NCBI RefSeq assembly: GCF_004339745.1
Contig: NZ_SMGP01000001.1
Location: 1,178,001 to 1,242,000, forward strand
Source: Paraburkholderia sp. BL9I2N2
Lineage (GTDB): Bacteria > Pseudomonadota > Gammaproteobacteria > Burkholderiales > Burkholderiaceae
Reading direction: 5' to 3'
DNA length: 64,000 nucleotides
Numbering within the stretch: the stretch's first letter is position 1; each line of letters starts with the position of its first letter. The notes under the pieces were generated by a model. It had not been told where the DNA came from, did not search any database, and worked only from the letters and a program-made list of their open reading frames with translations. Shown here piece after piece: positions 9,207 through 18,412 of this stretch. The position numbers and the translations under genes are program-made.

Positions 9207-11219
9207 TTACCGTGACAACGCCCGTGAGGGATGCAGTCGAACCCGACGCTGTTCCCACAATCCGCGCAGTTCCTTGACGAGGGTTTCACGTCGCGTCTGC
9301 TCAAGCGTAATTGTATCGAGAAGATGTCCGAGCACGGCTTCGCCTTCGATCTGCATTAGCATATCGAACAACTCATGTGAAATGCGCACACTGTCACAGA
9401 TGGAGCCGCCGGTGCGAATTTCGCATACCGTCTCCTGACGATCCCGCGCTGTGTGAGCGCGGATTCGATAGAGCGATGCATAGGGCGGCAGTGAAACCGC
9501 GAGCGCAGTCCAATGTTCCTGCGTTGCGGGCCGTTTTTTGACGAGGAACGGCCCGACCACAAGTCCATCCAGCTCTGTCGTCAGATATGTGGCAATCGCG
9601 TCTGCAACCGAATCTACGATTGGCTCAGCGTTGTTATTAAAGGAAGTGTTGAGCAGAATTGGGATTCCTGTCCGCTTCTTGAACGCATTAATAACCTCCC
9701 AGTAGGCGGGATTGGTTTTCCGCGATACTGTTTGCAGCCGCGCTGTACCGTCAATGTGCGTGATGGCGCCGAGCAAGGCACGCTTGGAGTCGCGCACGCG
9801 AACTACAAAATTCATAAAAGGGAATTCGCGGGTACCCTCTGGGAGGTCAAAAAATTCGTGCGCATCATCCTCCAGCACTGATGGCGCGAACGGTCGGTAA
9901 CCCTCGCGCTTCTTGACCATGGCGTTGATCCGGTCCTTGTTTGCGGTCGGCCTGGGATCGGCAAGAATGCTGCGGTTGCCAAGCGCGCGTGGCCCGAACT
10001 CCGAACGACCCTGCACCCAGCCGATCACGGCGCCATTTGCCATCCAGTCGGCTGCTCTGCCTGCCACGTCATCACTGCGTTCAACGTCGAGGTGTCCGGC
10101 CCACGCATTCAATTCTTGCTCCACGACTAGATCGCTCCCAAGATCGGGCCCCCAATAGACCTCCTGCAATCGCTCACGCGGCGCGGGCTGACCGAAGTCG
10201 TTTGACATCATAAGGGCGGCGCCTAATGCGCAACCGGCGTCGTGCGCTGCGGGCTGCACAAAGATGTCTTCGAAAAGTCCCGAATACAGCAGCTTACCGT
10301 TCATGGTGCAGTTATGAGCTACTCCTCCGGCTATACACAGCCGCTTCATACCGGTGACCTCGCGATGATGGCGGAGAATGTGAAACACGATCCGCTCCAG
10401 CGCTTCCTGCAATGAAGCAGCCACATCTCGATGCTGCTGTGTGAATGGCATTCCCTTTCGCCGGACCTGGATGCTGCGGAGCAACGTCGGACCGATGCGG
10501 TCCAGGTAGACGCGGTACTCACCGTCGGCGGAGAGTTGATAGAATTGCTCGAAGAGCCCGCGATAGGGAGCGGGGTCCCCATAAGGTGCAAGCCCCATGA
10601 CCTTGTATTCGTCGAACAAGCCGTAACCGAGATACCGGATTGTTTCGAGATAGAACAGCCCTAGAGAATTATGCTCTGCGAAAGTCGCGAGTTGCGTAAT
10701 TTCTGTTCCGGACCCGAGCGCCAAAAGCCCCGAGAGGAAATCACCACCGCCATCGACCGCGAGGATCAGACTTTGCTCGAATCCAGACATCGCAAACGCG
10801 CTCACGGCATGCGCCAGATGGTGACTCACGAATGAGACTCGCGAAGGATCGACTTCGGTACCGAACTCCTGCATTAGTAACTTACGCAGAAACAGCTTGG
10901 CATCCACCGGAATTGAGATGTTCGGCTGGGACAGGAACAGGCGTTCGAGCATGACGTTGCAATAGGCCTCGGTAGCGTAAAACGCGATGCGGTCGATATC
11001 GCTGAGCTGAATCCCTGCGGATGCAAGGCAGTATTGAATCGAACTGCTCGGGAACTTGTTAGAGTGCTTGATCCGGTTGAGGCGCTCCTCTTCGACGGCC
11101 GCTATTACGCGTCCGTCCCGGACAAGCACCGCAGCGCCATCGTGCAGAAATGTGTTCGGCAGTTCGAGTGGATTTTCATGAACTTTGTCCAGCCCGCCGC
11201 TCACTCCTAAGCACAGCAT
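9207..11219 (-). CDS. nolO: Nod-factor carbamoyltransferase, NolO-like
   Basis: 670-residue member of the NodU/CmcH carbamoyltransferase family, about 100 residues longer than NodU and clearly different from the nodU product in this operon. The N-terminus MLCLGVSGGLDKVHENPLEL and the length match NolO, which carbamoylates positions 3 or 4 of the terminal Nod-factor sugar. Motifs: SHHLAHAVSAF (metal site), AVDGGGDFLSG, and FGPRALGNRSILADPR in the C-terminal domain. The symbol NolO as against a second NodU rests on length and N-terminus. It lies 87 bases after the nodH stop and 184 bases before nodS. Confidence 0.85.
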   Translation of the reverse strand: MLCLGVSGGLDKVHENPLELPNTFLHDGAAVLVRDGRVIAAVEEERLNRIKHSNKFPSSSIQYCLASAGIQLSDIDRIAFYATEAYCNVMLERLFLSQPNISIPVDAKLFLRKLLMQEFGTEVDPSRVSFVSHHLAHAVSAFAMSGFEQSLILAVDGGGDFLSGLLALGSGTEITQLATFAEHNSLGLFYLETIRYLGYGLFDEYKVMGLAPYGDPAPYRGLFEQFYQLSADGEYRVYLDRIGPTLLRSIQVRRKGMPFTQQHRDVAASLQEALERIVFHILRHHREVTGMKRLCIAGGVAHNCTMNGKLLYSGLFEDIFVQPAAHDAGCALGAALMMSNDFGQPAPRERLQEVYWGPDLGSDLVVEQELNAWAGHLDVERSDDVAGRAADWMANGAVIGWVQGRSEFGPRALGNRSILADPRPTANKDRINAMVKKREGYRPFAPSVLEDDAHEFFDLPEGTREFPFMNFVVRVRDSKRALLGAITHIDGTARLQTVSRKTNPAYWEVINAFKKRTGIPILLNTSFNNNAEPIVDSVADAIATYLTTELDGLVVGPFLVKKRPATQEHWTALAVSLPPYASLYRIRAHTARDRQETVCEIRTGGSICDSVRISHELFDMLMQIEGEAVLGHLLDTITLEQTRRETLVKELRGLWEQRRVRLHPSRALSR

Positions 11220-11317
11220 GTCTCTCTCCTTGATTGTGGGAGGAAGGCCCTATTGGCAAGACTCGAACCCGCACCACCTAAGTAAGGTAGGCTATCGCTC
11301 GCCGCTGCGAATACCAG

Positions 11318-12067
11318 TCAGACCTCACCAGCCCCGAAGAATCTCGCGTAGGGTCCGTCTGCAAAATGGCGCCGCAATTCATGAAAATTCCGTACCGTTT
11401 GGTCCAGTGGTCGCGTTTCCTGGCGCTGAAGGATGACGCGACCAGAAAGCTGAGGCGCTGGAACTTGGAGAAAATCCCAAATCGTTGCCAGGCATGCGGC
11501 GGATTCGCAAAGAAGGCTCTCGTACTCCATCACAAGCAGGTTGGTCGATGCGAAGGAGTGCGCGACCCTAGCGTGGAAATCCTCGGCGGTCTTGAAGTAG
11601 GCCTCGCAGTCGGCGATTGACAATCCGACGCGCGGAGGCAGAGCCGCATCGTTGCCAGAACTGAACCTCAGCCATTGGCCGGTTTGCCTTGCCTGCACCA
11701 GCGATCGAAGCGATTCCAATGTGTTTCTGCGAGGCAGGAGGATGACCTTGAGGCGTGGCCAACGAGCCAGCTCAGCCAATAAGCCCGGACGGGCGCGAAA
11801 CTGAGGTTCATTGATCTTGCAGCCGACATGCGTCACATTGGTCTTGTCGCTCCGCGTCGGGTAGCGAAGGTAGGCAAGCTCGAGGAGCTCACGGTCGCCA
11901 CGTAGCAGGCGATTCTTATCGGGCCAATTCGTATCATACGTATTGAGCAGCTCACCGTTGCTCAATACGTTCGGATGCCTGTTTAGCAACTGCTCCAGAT
12001 AGTGCGTGCCCGTCCTTGGCATCGCAAGGATTGCAAATGGCTCAGGAGGCGGTGTAGGGTGGGTCAT
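11318..12067 (-). CDS. nodH: Nod-factor sulfotransferase NodH
   Basis: Transfers sulfate from PAPS to the reducing-end 6-OH of the Nod factor, a host-range determinant. 249 residues, as expected. The PAPS 5'-phosphosulfate site MPRTGTHYLEQLL (16-28) and the 3'-phosphate site LPRRNTLESLRSLVQ (111-125) are both clear, and LSNGELLNTYDTNWPDK is characteristic of NodH. It is the first gene of the leftward operon nodH-nolO-nodS-nodU, about 410 bases downstream of the nod box at 12479-12525. The sulfate-activation genes nodPQ that would supply PAPS are not in the window. Confidence 0.93.
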   Translation of the reverse strand: MTHPTPPPEPFAILAMPRTGTHYLEQLLNRHPNVLSNGELLNTYDTNWPDKNRLLRGDRELLELAYLRYPTRSDKTNVTHVGCKINEPQFRARPGLLAELARWPRLKVILLPRRNTLESLRSLVQARQTGQWLRFSSGNDAALPPRVGLSIADCEAYFKTAEDFHARVAHSFASTNLLVMEYESLLCESAACLATIWDFLQVPAPQLSGRVILQRQETRPLDQTVRNFHELRRHFADGPYARFFGAGEV

Positions 12068-12478
12068 TCTGGCTCCAGATAACGTTGTTCGCGACAGTTC
12101 GGGATTGAATCAATGATGTGAAGTCAGCCGACTCACGATGCCAGCGTTCCAGCGTCGATAGATTGACTGGATGCCATTGAGGATCTTCCGTGACAGGCTG
12201 ACTTCCACACTGGCGATGGTTGCGCTTCAGTGATGGCGCGACCAGAAAGCTGAAGTGCTGGAACCTCGCGGAAATCCCAAATCGTTGCCAAGCATGCGGC
12301 GGGCCCGCGAAGAAGACTACCGACGCATGTGATTGATCGACGACTGCTGCAACGTCATTTGCTCGGCTTCGCTCAGTTCTACCGCACACTTCATCCGCTA
12401 CCCCGGCACCACGAAGGCGCCAGCAGGTTGACGAAACTCAATCGGATGTACCAGGAACACTATCCTCCATACTGTACA
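12068..12478 (-). other. Leader between nod box and nodH with a duplicated nodH fragment and an IS630 remnant
   Basis: Positions about 12226-12315 repeat, with mismatches, the 3' part of nodH (11424-11514). Read on the minus strand they encode LATIWDF, as nodH does, followed by a diverged tail. Further right (about 12330-12395) is the 5' end of an IS630-type transposase remnant that also follows the other two nod boxes. No intact gene is present. Confidence 0.6.
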
Positions 12479-12525
12479 ATTCGTGAAATCGATTGTTTTG
12501 ATGGAACACATCCACACTATGGATA
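12479..12525 (-). promoter_or_regulatory. nod box 1 (NodD-binding promoter of nodH-nolO-nodS-nodU)
   Basis: Read leftward, the site begins TATCCATAGTGTGGATG, has the central ATCAAAACAATCGAT (the ATC-N9-GAT LysR core of nod boxes) and continues TTCACGAATTG. It matches the rhizobial nod box consensus closely over 47 bases. It lies in the divergent region between the truncated nodD (starting 12536, rightward) and nodH. Confidence 0.9.
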
Positions 12526-12535
12526 AGTTGGGATC

Positions 12536-12997
12536 ATGCGTTTCAAGGGCCTCGATCTAAATCTCCTCGTCGCGCTCGATGCTCTGATGACCGAGCGTAA
12601 CCTCACCGCGGCGGCACGCAGCATCAACCTGAGCCAGCCGGCCATGAGCGCGGCCGTCGCCCGGCTACGCGCCTATTTCTGCGATGAACTGTTTACGATG
12701 AGGGGCCGGGAACTTGTCCCCACACCGCGTGCTGAAGGGCTCGCTGCTCCAATCCGCGAGGCTCTGGTGCACATCCAGCTCTCCGTTATTTCCCGGGACG
12801 TCTTCAACCCGGCCAAATCGGATCGCCGCTTCAGGATCATCCTTTCCGATTTCATGGCAGTCGTATTTTTTCGAAAGATCGTGGAGCGTATTGCACGGGA
12901 AGCTCCCGCCGTCGGCTTCGAATTGCTACCACTTGCCGATGACCCCGATGAGGTTCTCCGGCGCGGCGAAGCCGACCCAGGCGATCTTCTTCAATGA
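12536..12997 (+). pseudogene. nodD: Truncated nodD (copy 1)
   Basis: The first 146 codons are identical to the two full-length NodD copies in the window, beginning [20 protein letters not shown]. They cover the LysR-type HTH and part of the sensor domain. Homology stops abruptly at 12975, after RRGEAD, where unrelated sequence of a tyrosine-recombinase gene begins; the frame ends 7 codons later. Without the inducer-binding domain the product should not respond to flavonoids. The full-length copies could still activate the adjoining nod box 1 in trans. Confidence 0.92.
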
Positions 12998-13114
12998 CGA
13001 CCGTGGATAGCCTTGCTCCAGGCAATGTTCGAGATACTGATCTATCGATGCGGCGAACGGGTTTGAGCAGTGTCGAGCCAGATGACAAGGGCGAGCGAAT
13101 AGGGTTTCCAACAT
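12976..13114 (-). pseudogene. N-terminal fragment of a tyrosine-recombinase gene
   Basis: Starts at an ATG (13114) with a strong AAAGGAGGGCAAGCC ribosome site. It reads MLETLFARPCHLARHCSNP and [18 protein letters not shown], the pattern of the N-terminal SAM-like domain of integrases carried on IS-like elements. The gene is cut where the nodD sequence begins, so this element's insertion or rearrangement truncated both genes. Confidence 0.6.
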
Positions 13115-13194
13115 GGCTTGCCCTCCTTTGAAAACATGGGCGAACCAGTATCGAACGATTTAAAATATGTTGCATACTTCTGGCCGTTCGCCGC

Positions 13195-13991
13195 GCCATA
13201 TATTTGGCCGGCACATAACCCTCAGGCGCGTACGGCCTGCAATAAACCAGTCTGATCGACAGCCGTGCGCAAATGCCTTGCAGCGTGGAAGCGCGGTAGG
13301 CGGCACCACTGTCGACGATCAACATCTTCGGTACGCCGCGTTTGAGCAAGGCCTGTTTGAGCACGCCCTCGATGTCGATCGCGGTCTCAGAGAAACAGAA
13401 CGCGCTATGGGCGATGAGCCGCGAGGCGTCGTCCATCAACGAGGCCAGGTAAGTCTTGCGGCGGCCACGGCCGAGCGACAGGTGCGTACCGTGCAGAACA
13501 TCGCCGTACCAGATGGAGCCGGCGTGTTCGGCCACGAAGCTGCGCTTCTCCTCGGGCATACTCGCCGAGCCAATGATCCGCGAGAGCCCATTGGCTTGCA
13601 ACAGCCGATGAACGGCGCAGCGCGAGAGCGTGTCGTGCGCCACGATACCGGCGGACTCGAGCAATAGACGGATCTGGCGGATCGAACGTCGCGGATTCTC
13701 GCGTTTGGCCGCAAGGATCGCCGCTTGCACTGCGGGCGGCAGCTTCGATTGCCAGCGATCAACACGAGGCTTGCCGCATAAGCCTTCCAGCCCGTGTTGT
13801 TTCCAGGCGTAATACCACGACTGAAGCGTCTTCTCGCCGATGTGGTGTCGGCGGGAACCCGGAATGGCGTACTCCTGCTGAGCCAGTTGCCGGATGATCT
13901 TCTGCACATCGCCACGATCAAGCCGTTCCCGACTGACCAGTGGTCCGAGTACAGATAGGCGAAACAGGGCCTTCGGGTCGATGTCCTTCAT
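13195..13991 (-). pseudogene. DDE transposase (integrase-core type), 3' truncated
   Basis: Starts MKDIDPKALFRLSVLGPLVS (ATG at 13991). It has an HTH region (GEKTLQSWYYAWKQHGLEGL) and an integrase core with WYGDVLHGTHL (first Asp) and MLIVDSGAAYR (second Asp). Homology ends after VYCRPYAPEG, just before the expected catalytic Glu; the frame continues as unrelated residues to 12852. This is the Mu/IS481-like transposase that often pairs with a zinc-ribbon protein such as the one upstream. Confidence 0.75.
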
Positions 13992-14120
13992 GCGCACTCC
14001 AATTGTTAAAAGGGAGCAACCATGAGAACCGCGATCCGAATTCGGCGCGAGTGGGCAAAGTGTGTGGATAGCCGGAATGACAGGAATTACGCCGTCGCGC
14101 ACCCGTTCAGAAGCCGTTGA

Positions 14121-14656
14121 TCACGGGACGCAAACACCGTCGCCATCGAGCCAGGCCATCGCCTCACACAGTGGCATGCGCTGCAGACAGCGCAACCAGA
14201 ATTCAGCAATCTCGACTGAGCGCCCGAGTTGGCCGAAACGGCTACGCAAATAGAATTCGAAGGTGAGACTGCATTCGCCGAGGCGTTGCCACCAGCGCCG
14301 TACCGTATGCCGACCAAGCGCGAAGATCGCGCTGGCACGGGGCGCTGCGAGCAGCCGGCAAACAGCAGAAGCAGGACCTGCTGCTGGAGCGCCCAGTTGT
14401 ACCAGCGGTGGGGCGCAATGCACAGCGGCAGGCGCGAACACGTACGGCTGCAGGCTCGACAGCGAAAGCGCAAAACGGGAACCGGATTGAGATCACCGGC
14501 GGCGCTGCGGTCAGCCTTGCGGTGATAGCGGCCGTGACACCACACGCCCGAGCAGCCGCAGTGCCCGCAAGCGACGGGCCGATGGACCTGTGGCGTGCGA
14601 TCGGCCGCGTTGAGATGTCGTTCAAGAACAGGAAACGCGAATACAATTCGAGGCAT
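14121..14656 (-). pseudogene. Zinc-ribbon protein associated with the DDE transposase, frameshifted
   Basis: Begins MPRIVFAFPVLERHLNAADR and contains two Cys pairs (CGHCGCSGVWC, then RFRCRACSRTCSRLP), a zinc-ribbon layout seen in small proteins encoded next to this transposase type. The frame breaks near 14350. The C-terminal part continues in another frame as ALGRHTVRRWWQRLGECSL to a stop at 14121. It sits 130 bases upstream of the transposase start and was probably co-transcribed with it. Confidence 0.6.
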
Positions 14657-14740
14657 AGGCCGGTCTGGTTTGTTGTTCGTGTGGGGCTTCGTCACTTCCC
14701 ACGATAACAGAGCAGTACTGGCCTTCTTCACGTCCGACAT

Positions 14741-15138
14741 ATCTCATGATGTTCAAGGCGGCGTGCTACAACTTATCCTATTTGATACCGAGACGAACAG
14801 CTCCGCTGAAACCCAAATTTAGTGCGACATAACAGTGTACACAGCCTTGGGGATTCGGTTCATCAATACCTCCATTCCTCAATTTTACGGAATGTTGGCG
14901 TTCACTTTTTTCAGCCGAGCTCAGCGGCGATTGTGCCGATTTCGCGGATTGCTTCGGGCTAGAATGAAGATCTGGCTGTCTAGGTAGCCCTGCGTGCGCG
15001 CCCGCGCGAAGTGTGCGGTGAGCGTCAGCTTTGACTACTGAAGCGATGCTGAAACGATCGCCATGGACTGCAATGGAGTTCTACCATAGCCACGCCGCGG
15101 GCATATTGTCGATCTGTCAGTTGATCTTCCGACGGCGA
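14741..15138. other. Intergenic region without recognisable genes
   Basis: About 400 bases between the transposon remnant and the decayed fix cluster. I see no supported ORF, RNA gene or clear promoter. A tandem or palindromic structure is not evident either. Confidence 0.5.
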
Positions 15139-15627
15139 TTATCGGGACCCGGACTGTGCGAGCAAGGCTTCAACGACGTCCAAGCCTATGCAATCGAGCG
15201 GGTCCAGCCTGCGCAGCTTGGCGATCAGCTTCAGTGCAACGGCGCGCTCACCGCGCCGCACGCTGATGAACGCGAGCGCCTTCAGTGTGAAGAGCCAGAA
15301 GCGGCCCGGACCAGGAATGGTGAAGTCGGTGTCGCCCGGCTGCACCGCACACCAGTCGCTGTCGAGCGACGCTTGCCGGGCGGCGGCCGCCAAAGCCTTG
15401 GTCGCGACCTCCTGCGCCTCGCCAAGTTCACCCCGGTTCGCATGGAACTTATACAGCAGATAGTAGGATGGCAGGCAGCGCGGATACGACAGGACCGCAG
15501 TCCACAACGCGGCGGCCACATCGTCATTGCTGCCGCCGCGGGTTGTCTCGATCAACTGTAGCACGGGGGAAGGGACGTTGCCGCCAAACAGATCGGTCGA
15601 TTCGATACCAGTAATGAGATTCAACAA
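15139..15627 (-). CDS. fix-cluster associated protein, paralogue of the C-terminal domain of the 59.2-59.9 kb ferredoxin gene
   Basis: About 162 residues from a TTG start with a GGAG site upstream (the precise start is uncertain). The body (ALWTAVLSYPRCLPSYYLL, then GRFWLFTLKALAFISVRRGE) aligns with the C-terminal half of the [2Fe-2S] protein gene at 59152-59872, but the N-terminal ferredoxin domain is absent. The helical, Tyr/Leu-rich sequence suggests a TPR-like fold. It follows a broken fixX, in the same order as in the intact cluster. Function unknown; it may be a relic of the decaying cluster. Confidence 0.6.
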   Translation of the reverse strand: MLNLITGIESTDLFGGNVPSPVLQLIETTRGGSNDDVAAALWTAVLSYPRCLPSYYLLYKFHANRGELGEAQEVATKALAAAARQASLDSDWCAVQPGDTDFTIPGPGRFWLFTLKALAFISVRRGERAVALKLIAKLRRLDPLDCIGLDVVEALLAQSGSR

Positions 15628-15701
15628 TTTACTCCGATATGGTGAGGCGTCCGGCCGCTTTTGCGGCGCGCGGAAGCCGATGTGACGATGGATGTGTTTG
15701 T

Positions 15702-16000
15702 CTACCCGAACTTGAACTGGATGCCATGCCCGCCGTGCGGATACACCCATTCGAGGTTGTGATGGTCCGTGCACAGAATGCGGCAACTACCGCATTCCAG
15801 GCAGCCGTCGGTAATCTGCGTGACCGAGCCGCTGCTCTCCTTCCGATAACAGGAGACCGGGCACACGAACGTGCAGTTTTTTCGGCACAGTCGTTGGTGC
15901 AGACTTCAATGCTTTTGATGTGGACGTGCGGCGCCCCGACGTCCACGCGGTAGCGGTTCTGAAACAGCTTTTCCTCGATATTGACAGTGACCGTTTTCAT
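15702..16000 (-). pseudogene. fixX: fixX, frameshifted (second copy)
   Basis: Ferredoxin-like FixX. The N-terminus [20 protein letters not shown] and, in another frame, [28 protein letters not shown] and GGHGIQFKFG match the intact FixX at 59884-60183. The frame is lost at a run of six A just after VCTNDCAEK. A seventh A would restore the full 99-residue product with all [4Fe-4S] cysteines. Confidence 0.88.
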
Positions 16001-16268
16001 CAGAAGGCTCTCCGAATTTGTATGCGTCGCTGACCAGCCCGGTCAGTGAGCGATTTTTGCGGAGACTGGCCATGATCTCGTGCTTTCTGGTCTTTTTGTC
16101 GACGCCATTTACCGTAATCATGGTGCGGGCCGCTTGAGCGACGAGATCAGGGTATGTTGTAAAGAACTGTATCGCCGAAACACCCTGGCGCACGATAGTG
16201 TTGGTGACAGGGTGAACCCGGACCTGCACGGAATCCGGGAACTGTTTGATGCAGACGACAATATGCAT
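15906..16268 (-). pseudogene. fixA-fixC fusion remnant created by an internal deletion
   Basis: Starts like FixA ([20 protein letters not shown] to RQGVSAI, residues 1-33) and then switches directly to the C-terminus of FixC ([20 protein letters not shown]). The rest of fixA, all of fixB and most of fixC are absent. Compared with the intact cluster, about 2.9 kb was lost between 16155 and 16175. A further 1-base shift near the end removes the native FixC stop, so the frame runs on into fixX. Confidence 0.88.
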
Positions 16269-16279
16269 TGAGGTACTCC

Positions 16280-16620
16280 AGGTCAGGCGCCGCCGCGTGC
16301 CGGCAGCGACGCGCGCAGGTCGTCAACTGAGACGAGCCGCCGACCGTCCGCTTCCAAAAAACTTTGAATACCTTTTGCTTCGCGGGCGTGGATACAACGA
16401 AGTCGTTGTCGGCCTTCTGCAGTAAGCATCGGTAAACGGCGAGCACGGCCGTCGCGCTGTTACACGGCAGTTCTTTCTGTTGCTCGATACACTGAAAGAA
16501 GCGCTTGAGGATGTGCAGGCGGCTCACGTTCACCACTTTCTCGTCGAATGCGATGTCGAAGAATCGCAGGAAATCCTCGGCCGACGACAGGTGACGCAGT
16601 TGTTCGATAACTTCTTGCAT
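16280..16620 (-). pseudogene. nifW: nifW, frameshifted near the 3' end (second copy)
   Basis: Nitrogenase-protective protein NifW. It begins MQEVIEQLRHLSSAEDFLRF at 16620 and matches the intact NifW at 63485-63823 through VVSTPAKQKVFKVF. At a run of six T (minus strand) the frame shifts. With one more T the end would read DGRRLVSVDDLRASLPAR, as in the intact copy. As written the frame extends out of phase to 16147. Located between nifV and the fixA/C remnant. Confidence 0.85.
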
Positions 16621-16662
16621 GTCGTTACTTCTATTGGACAAGTTCGGCCGCCATAACCACAC

Positions 16663-17799
16663 TCACGAGACTTTCACCCGCGTGCTGCGGGTTTGGGTCA
16701 GGAAGCGGCGCAAATCGGTTGCATTCGGCGCCTGCTTGTACTGCGTGGCGAAAGAACGGATGCGCGCAAGCAGGAGCGGGATGAGCCGCTCCGACACCCT
16801 CACGCCTAGAGCGTCGTAGGCCTCACGCACACTTTGAGATCCAGAATGTTTCCCGAGTATCGTCGACCGTTGCCGGCCGAGCTCTGCCGGATCGAATCCC
16901 TCGTAGGTCGTGGGGTGCTTCGCGAGGCCGTCGGTGTGAATGCCCGACTCGTGAGTAAAGATGTTCCTACCGATGATGCTCTTGTTGAAGGAAACTGCGC
17001 GGCCTGAGGCTTGTTCGACTAACGACGAAATGTCGGGCAGCGCTCTGGTGTCGACGCCAGTTTCTCGTCGCAGCAGGTGCCGTGCGCCCATCACGACTTC
17101 TTCCAGCGCTGCATTGCCGGCGCGCTCACCCAACCCGTTGACGGTGGTGCTCGCATGGGTCGCGCCGGCCCCAAGGGCGGCTAGTGTGTTGGCTGTGGCG
17201 AGCCCGAGGTCGTCGTGCGCATGTATTTCGATCTCCAGATCGACGGCAACGCGTAGCGCTGCAATGGCGTAGAAGGTCTTAAAGGGGTCCAGGATACCGA
17301 CAGTGTCGGCAAAGCGCACGCGCTGGGCGCCGTGCTGCTGCGCGCATTGAGCCACTTCTACGAGAAATGAGGGATCCGCGCGCGAGGCGTCTTCCATGCC
17401 CAAGGAAATTCTGGGATGGTTTTTCGCTGCCTCGCCGACGACGCGTGCGATCTGCGCCAGTACCCAACTGCGCGACTGCCGCAGCTTGTGTTGCAAATGA
17501 ATATCCGAAACGGGAACCGAGAGATGAACGATATCGGCATCACAACGCAATGCCGCGGTGAGATCCTCGTCGGTGAGGCGCCCCCAAACCATCAGGCGAG
17601 CGTCGAGGTTCAGGTCGACGATTGCAGCGATGCACGCCATTTCGTCCTCACCCATGGCAGGAATTCCGATTTCGAGTTCGGCCACGCCGGCCTGCGACAG
17701 TGCGGCGGCGATTGCGCATTTTTCCTCAGTGCGAAATGCGACGCCAGCGGTCTGCTCGCCGTCGCGAAGCGTTGTGTCATTGATGATCGGATTGAGCAT
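16663..17799 (-). CDS. nifV: Homocitrate synthase NifV (copy 1)
   Basis: Condenses acetyl-CoA with 2-oxoglutarate to homocitrate, the organic ligand of the nitrogenase FeMo cofactor. 378 residues from the ATG at 17799. The catalytic motif [16 protein letters not shown] (7-22), the metal-binding [17 protein letters not shown] and the C-terminal [10 protein letters not shown] are all present. The frame is open further upstream, but the sigma-54 promoter at 17829-17845 rules out the longer start. Nearly identical to the copy at 39348-40484; the last residues (RSTRVKVS against GIRVKVP) differ most. nifW and fix remnants follow 43 bases downstream. Confidence 0.95.
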   Translation of the reverse strand: MLNPIINDTTLRDGEQTAGVAFRTEEKCAIAAALSQAGVAELEIGIPAMGEDEMACIAAIVDLNLDARLMVWGRLTDEDLTAALRCDADIVHLSVPVSDIHLQHKLRQSRSWVLAQIARVVGEAAKNHPRISLGMEDASRADPSFLVEVAQCAQQHGAQRVRFADTVGILDPFKTFYAIAALRVAVDLEIEIHAHDDLGLATANTLAALGAGATHASTTVNGLGERAGNAALEEVVMGARHLLRRETGVDTRALPDISSLVEQASGRAVSFNKSIIGRNIFTHESGIHTDGLAKHPTTYEGFDPAELGRQRSTILGKHSGSQSVREAYDALGVRVSERLIPLLLARIRSFATQYKQAPNATDLRRFLTQTRSTRVKVS

Positions 17800-17828
17800 G
17801 TCAGGTCTCTTGAGTTGTCGCCGATGGA

Positions 17829-17845
17829 TTGCAAGCGTTGTGCCA
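17829..17845 (-). promoter_or_regulatory. Sigma-54 (-24/-12) promoter of nifV copy 1
   Basis: Read leftward: TGGCACAACGCTTGCAA, a match to the RpoN consensus TGGCAC-N5-TTGCA with the GG and GC elements at correct spacing. It lies about 30 bases upstream of the nifV ATG. An identical site precedes nifV copy 2. Confidence 0.92.
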
Positions 17846-17939
17846 AGCGAGCATCTACAGTCGGGGCACAATTTGCGGGATGTCGACCGGCACAATGTCG
17901 GGTTATGGCGGTGCATCGTCCGATTGTTCGTGTCGCGAA

Positions 17940-17955
17940 TGTTACGTTCCGGACA
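17940..17955 (-). promoter_or_regulatory. NifA upstream activator sequence of nifV copy 1
   Basis: TGT-TACGTTCCGG-ACA fits the NifA-binding consensus TGT-N10-ACA. It lies about 95 bases upstream of the -24/-12 element, within the usual range for looping activation. Confidence 0.85.
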
Positions 17956-18044
17956 ATTCGGCCGCGCTGGAGGTGGCTCGATCGGTTCCATCCGCTAGCG
18001 GATGGAATGTCGAACCTGTTCGCTTGATGCATACTCGAAATAAT

Positions 18045-18412
18045 TAGGCTAACAAAGCAATTTGGCCATGAACCGGTCGAGATGGAATGGACGCTGCCCT
18101 CCCTCCGGAGAAGTGGGCGCGCTTCAGGGTCCCCAGGACCGAACGACATCAATGTGCCGAAGTGGAGTTGCGACACAACCACTTGAGGAACAGAGGCCCC
18201 AGATGGACGCTACGACATATGGACTCGATACTGCAAAACGGGTGCTCCCGGCAGATTCGACTACAGCAACATCACCTCGTCCTGACGAGGTGTAGGAGGG
18301 ACATGTCGGCGATTCACGAGTCAGTTCGAAAATGACCTTGACAACTTTCTGCTCGTAGAAGGGCAACCCCTATCGCGTCGCGAACAATTTAACGTGGCAG
18401 TCCCGTGGCGAT
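18045..18412. other. Intergenic region upstream of the nifV promoter, with an inverted repeat
   Basis: No gene is supported here. A 9-base inverted repeat (CACCTCGTC, 2-base loop, GACGAGGTG) lies at 18273-18292, about 120 bases beyond the stop of the leftward glutamine-synthetase homologue. It lacks a clear T-run, so I do not call it a terminator. Confidence 0.45.

Larger units (their letters stand above)
16649..18174. repeat. Direct repeat carrying nifV and promoter (copy 1)
   Basis: About 1.5 kb nearly identical, in the same orientation, to 39334-40859. It contains all of nifV, the sigma-54 promoter, the NifA site and about 200 bases further upstream. Identity ends at GTTGCGAC; in the second copy an IS6-family element begins at exactly that point. 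Confidence 0.9.

Noticed and set aside
16663-17991. Longer NifV start at 17991 (442 residues)
   Set aside because: The extension crosses the sigma-54 promoter and NifA site and is not homologous to NifV. The ATG at 17799 is correct. The same applies to 39348-40676.
18273-18292. Hairpin as a Rho-independent terminator of the rhizobitoxine-like operon
   Set aside because: The stem is good but no T-run follows on either strand and the loop is only 2 bases.
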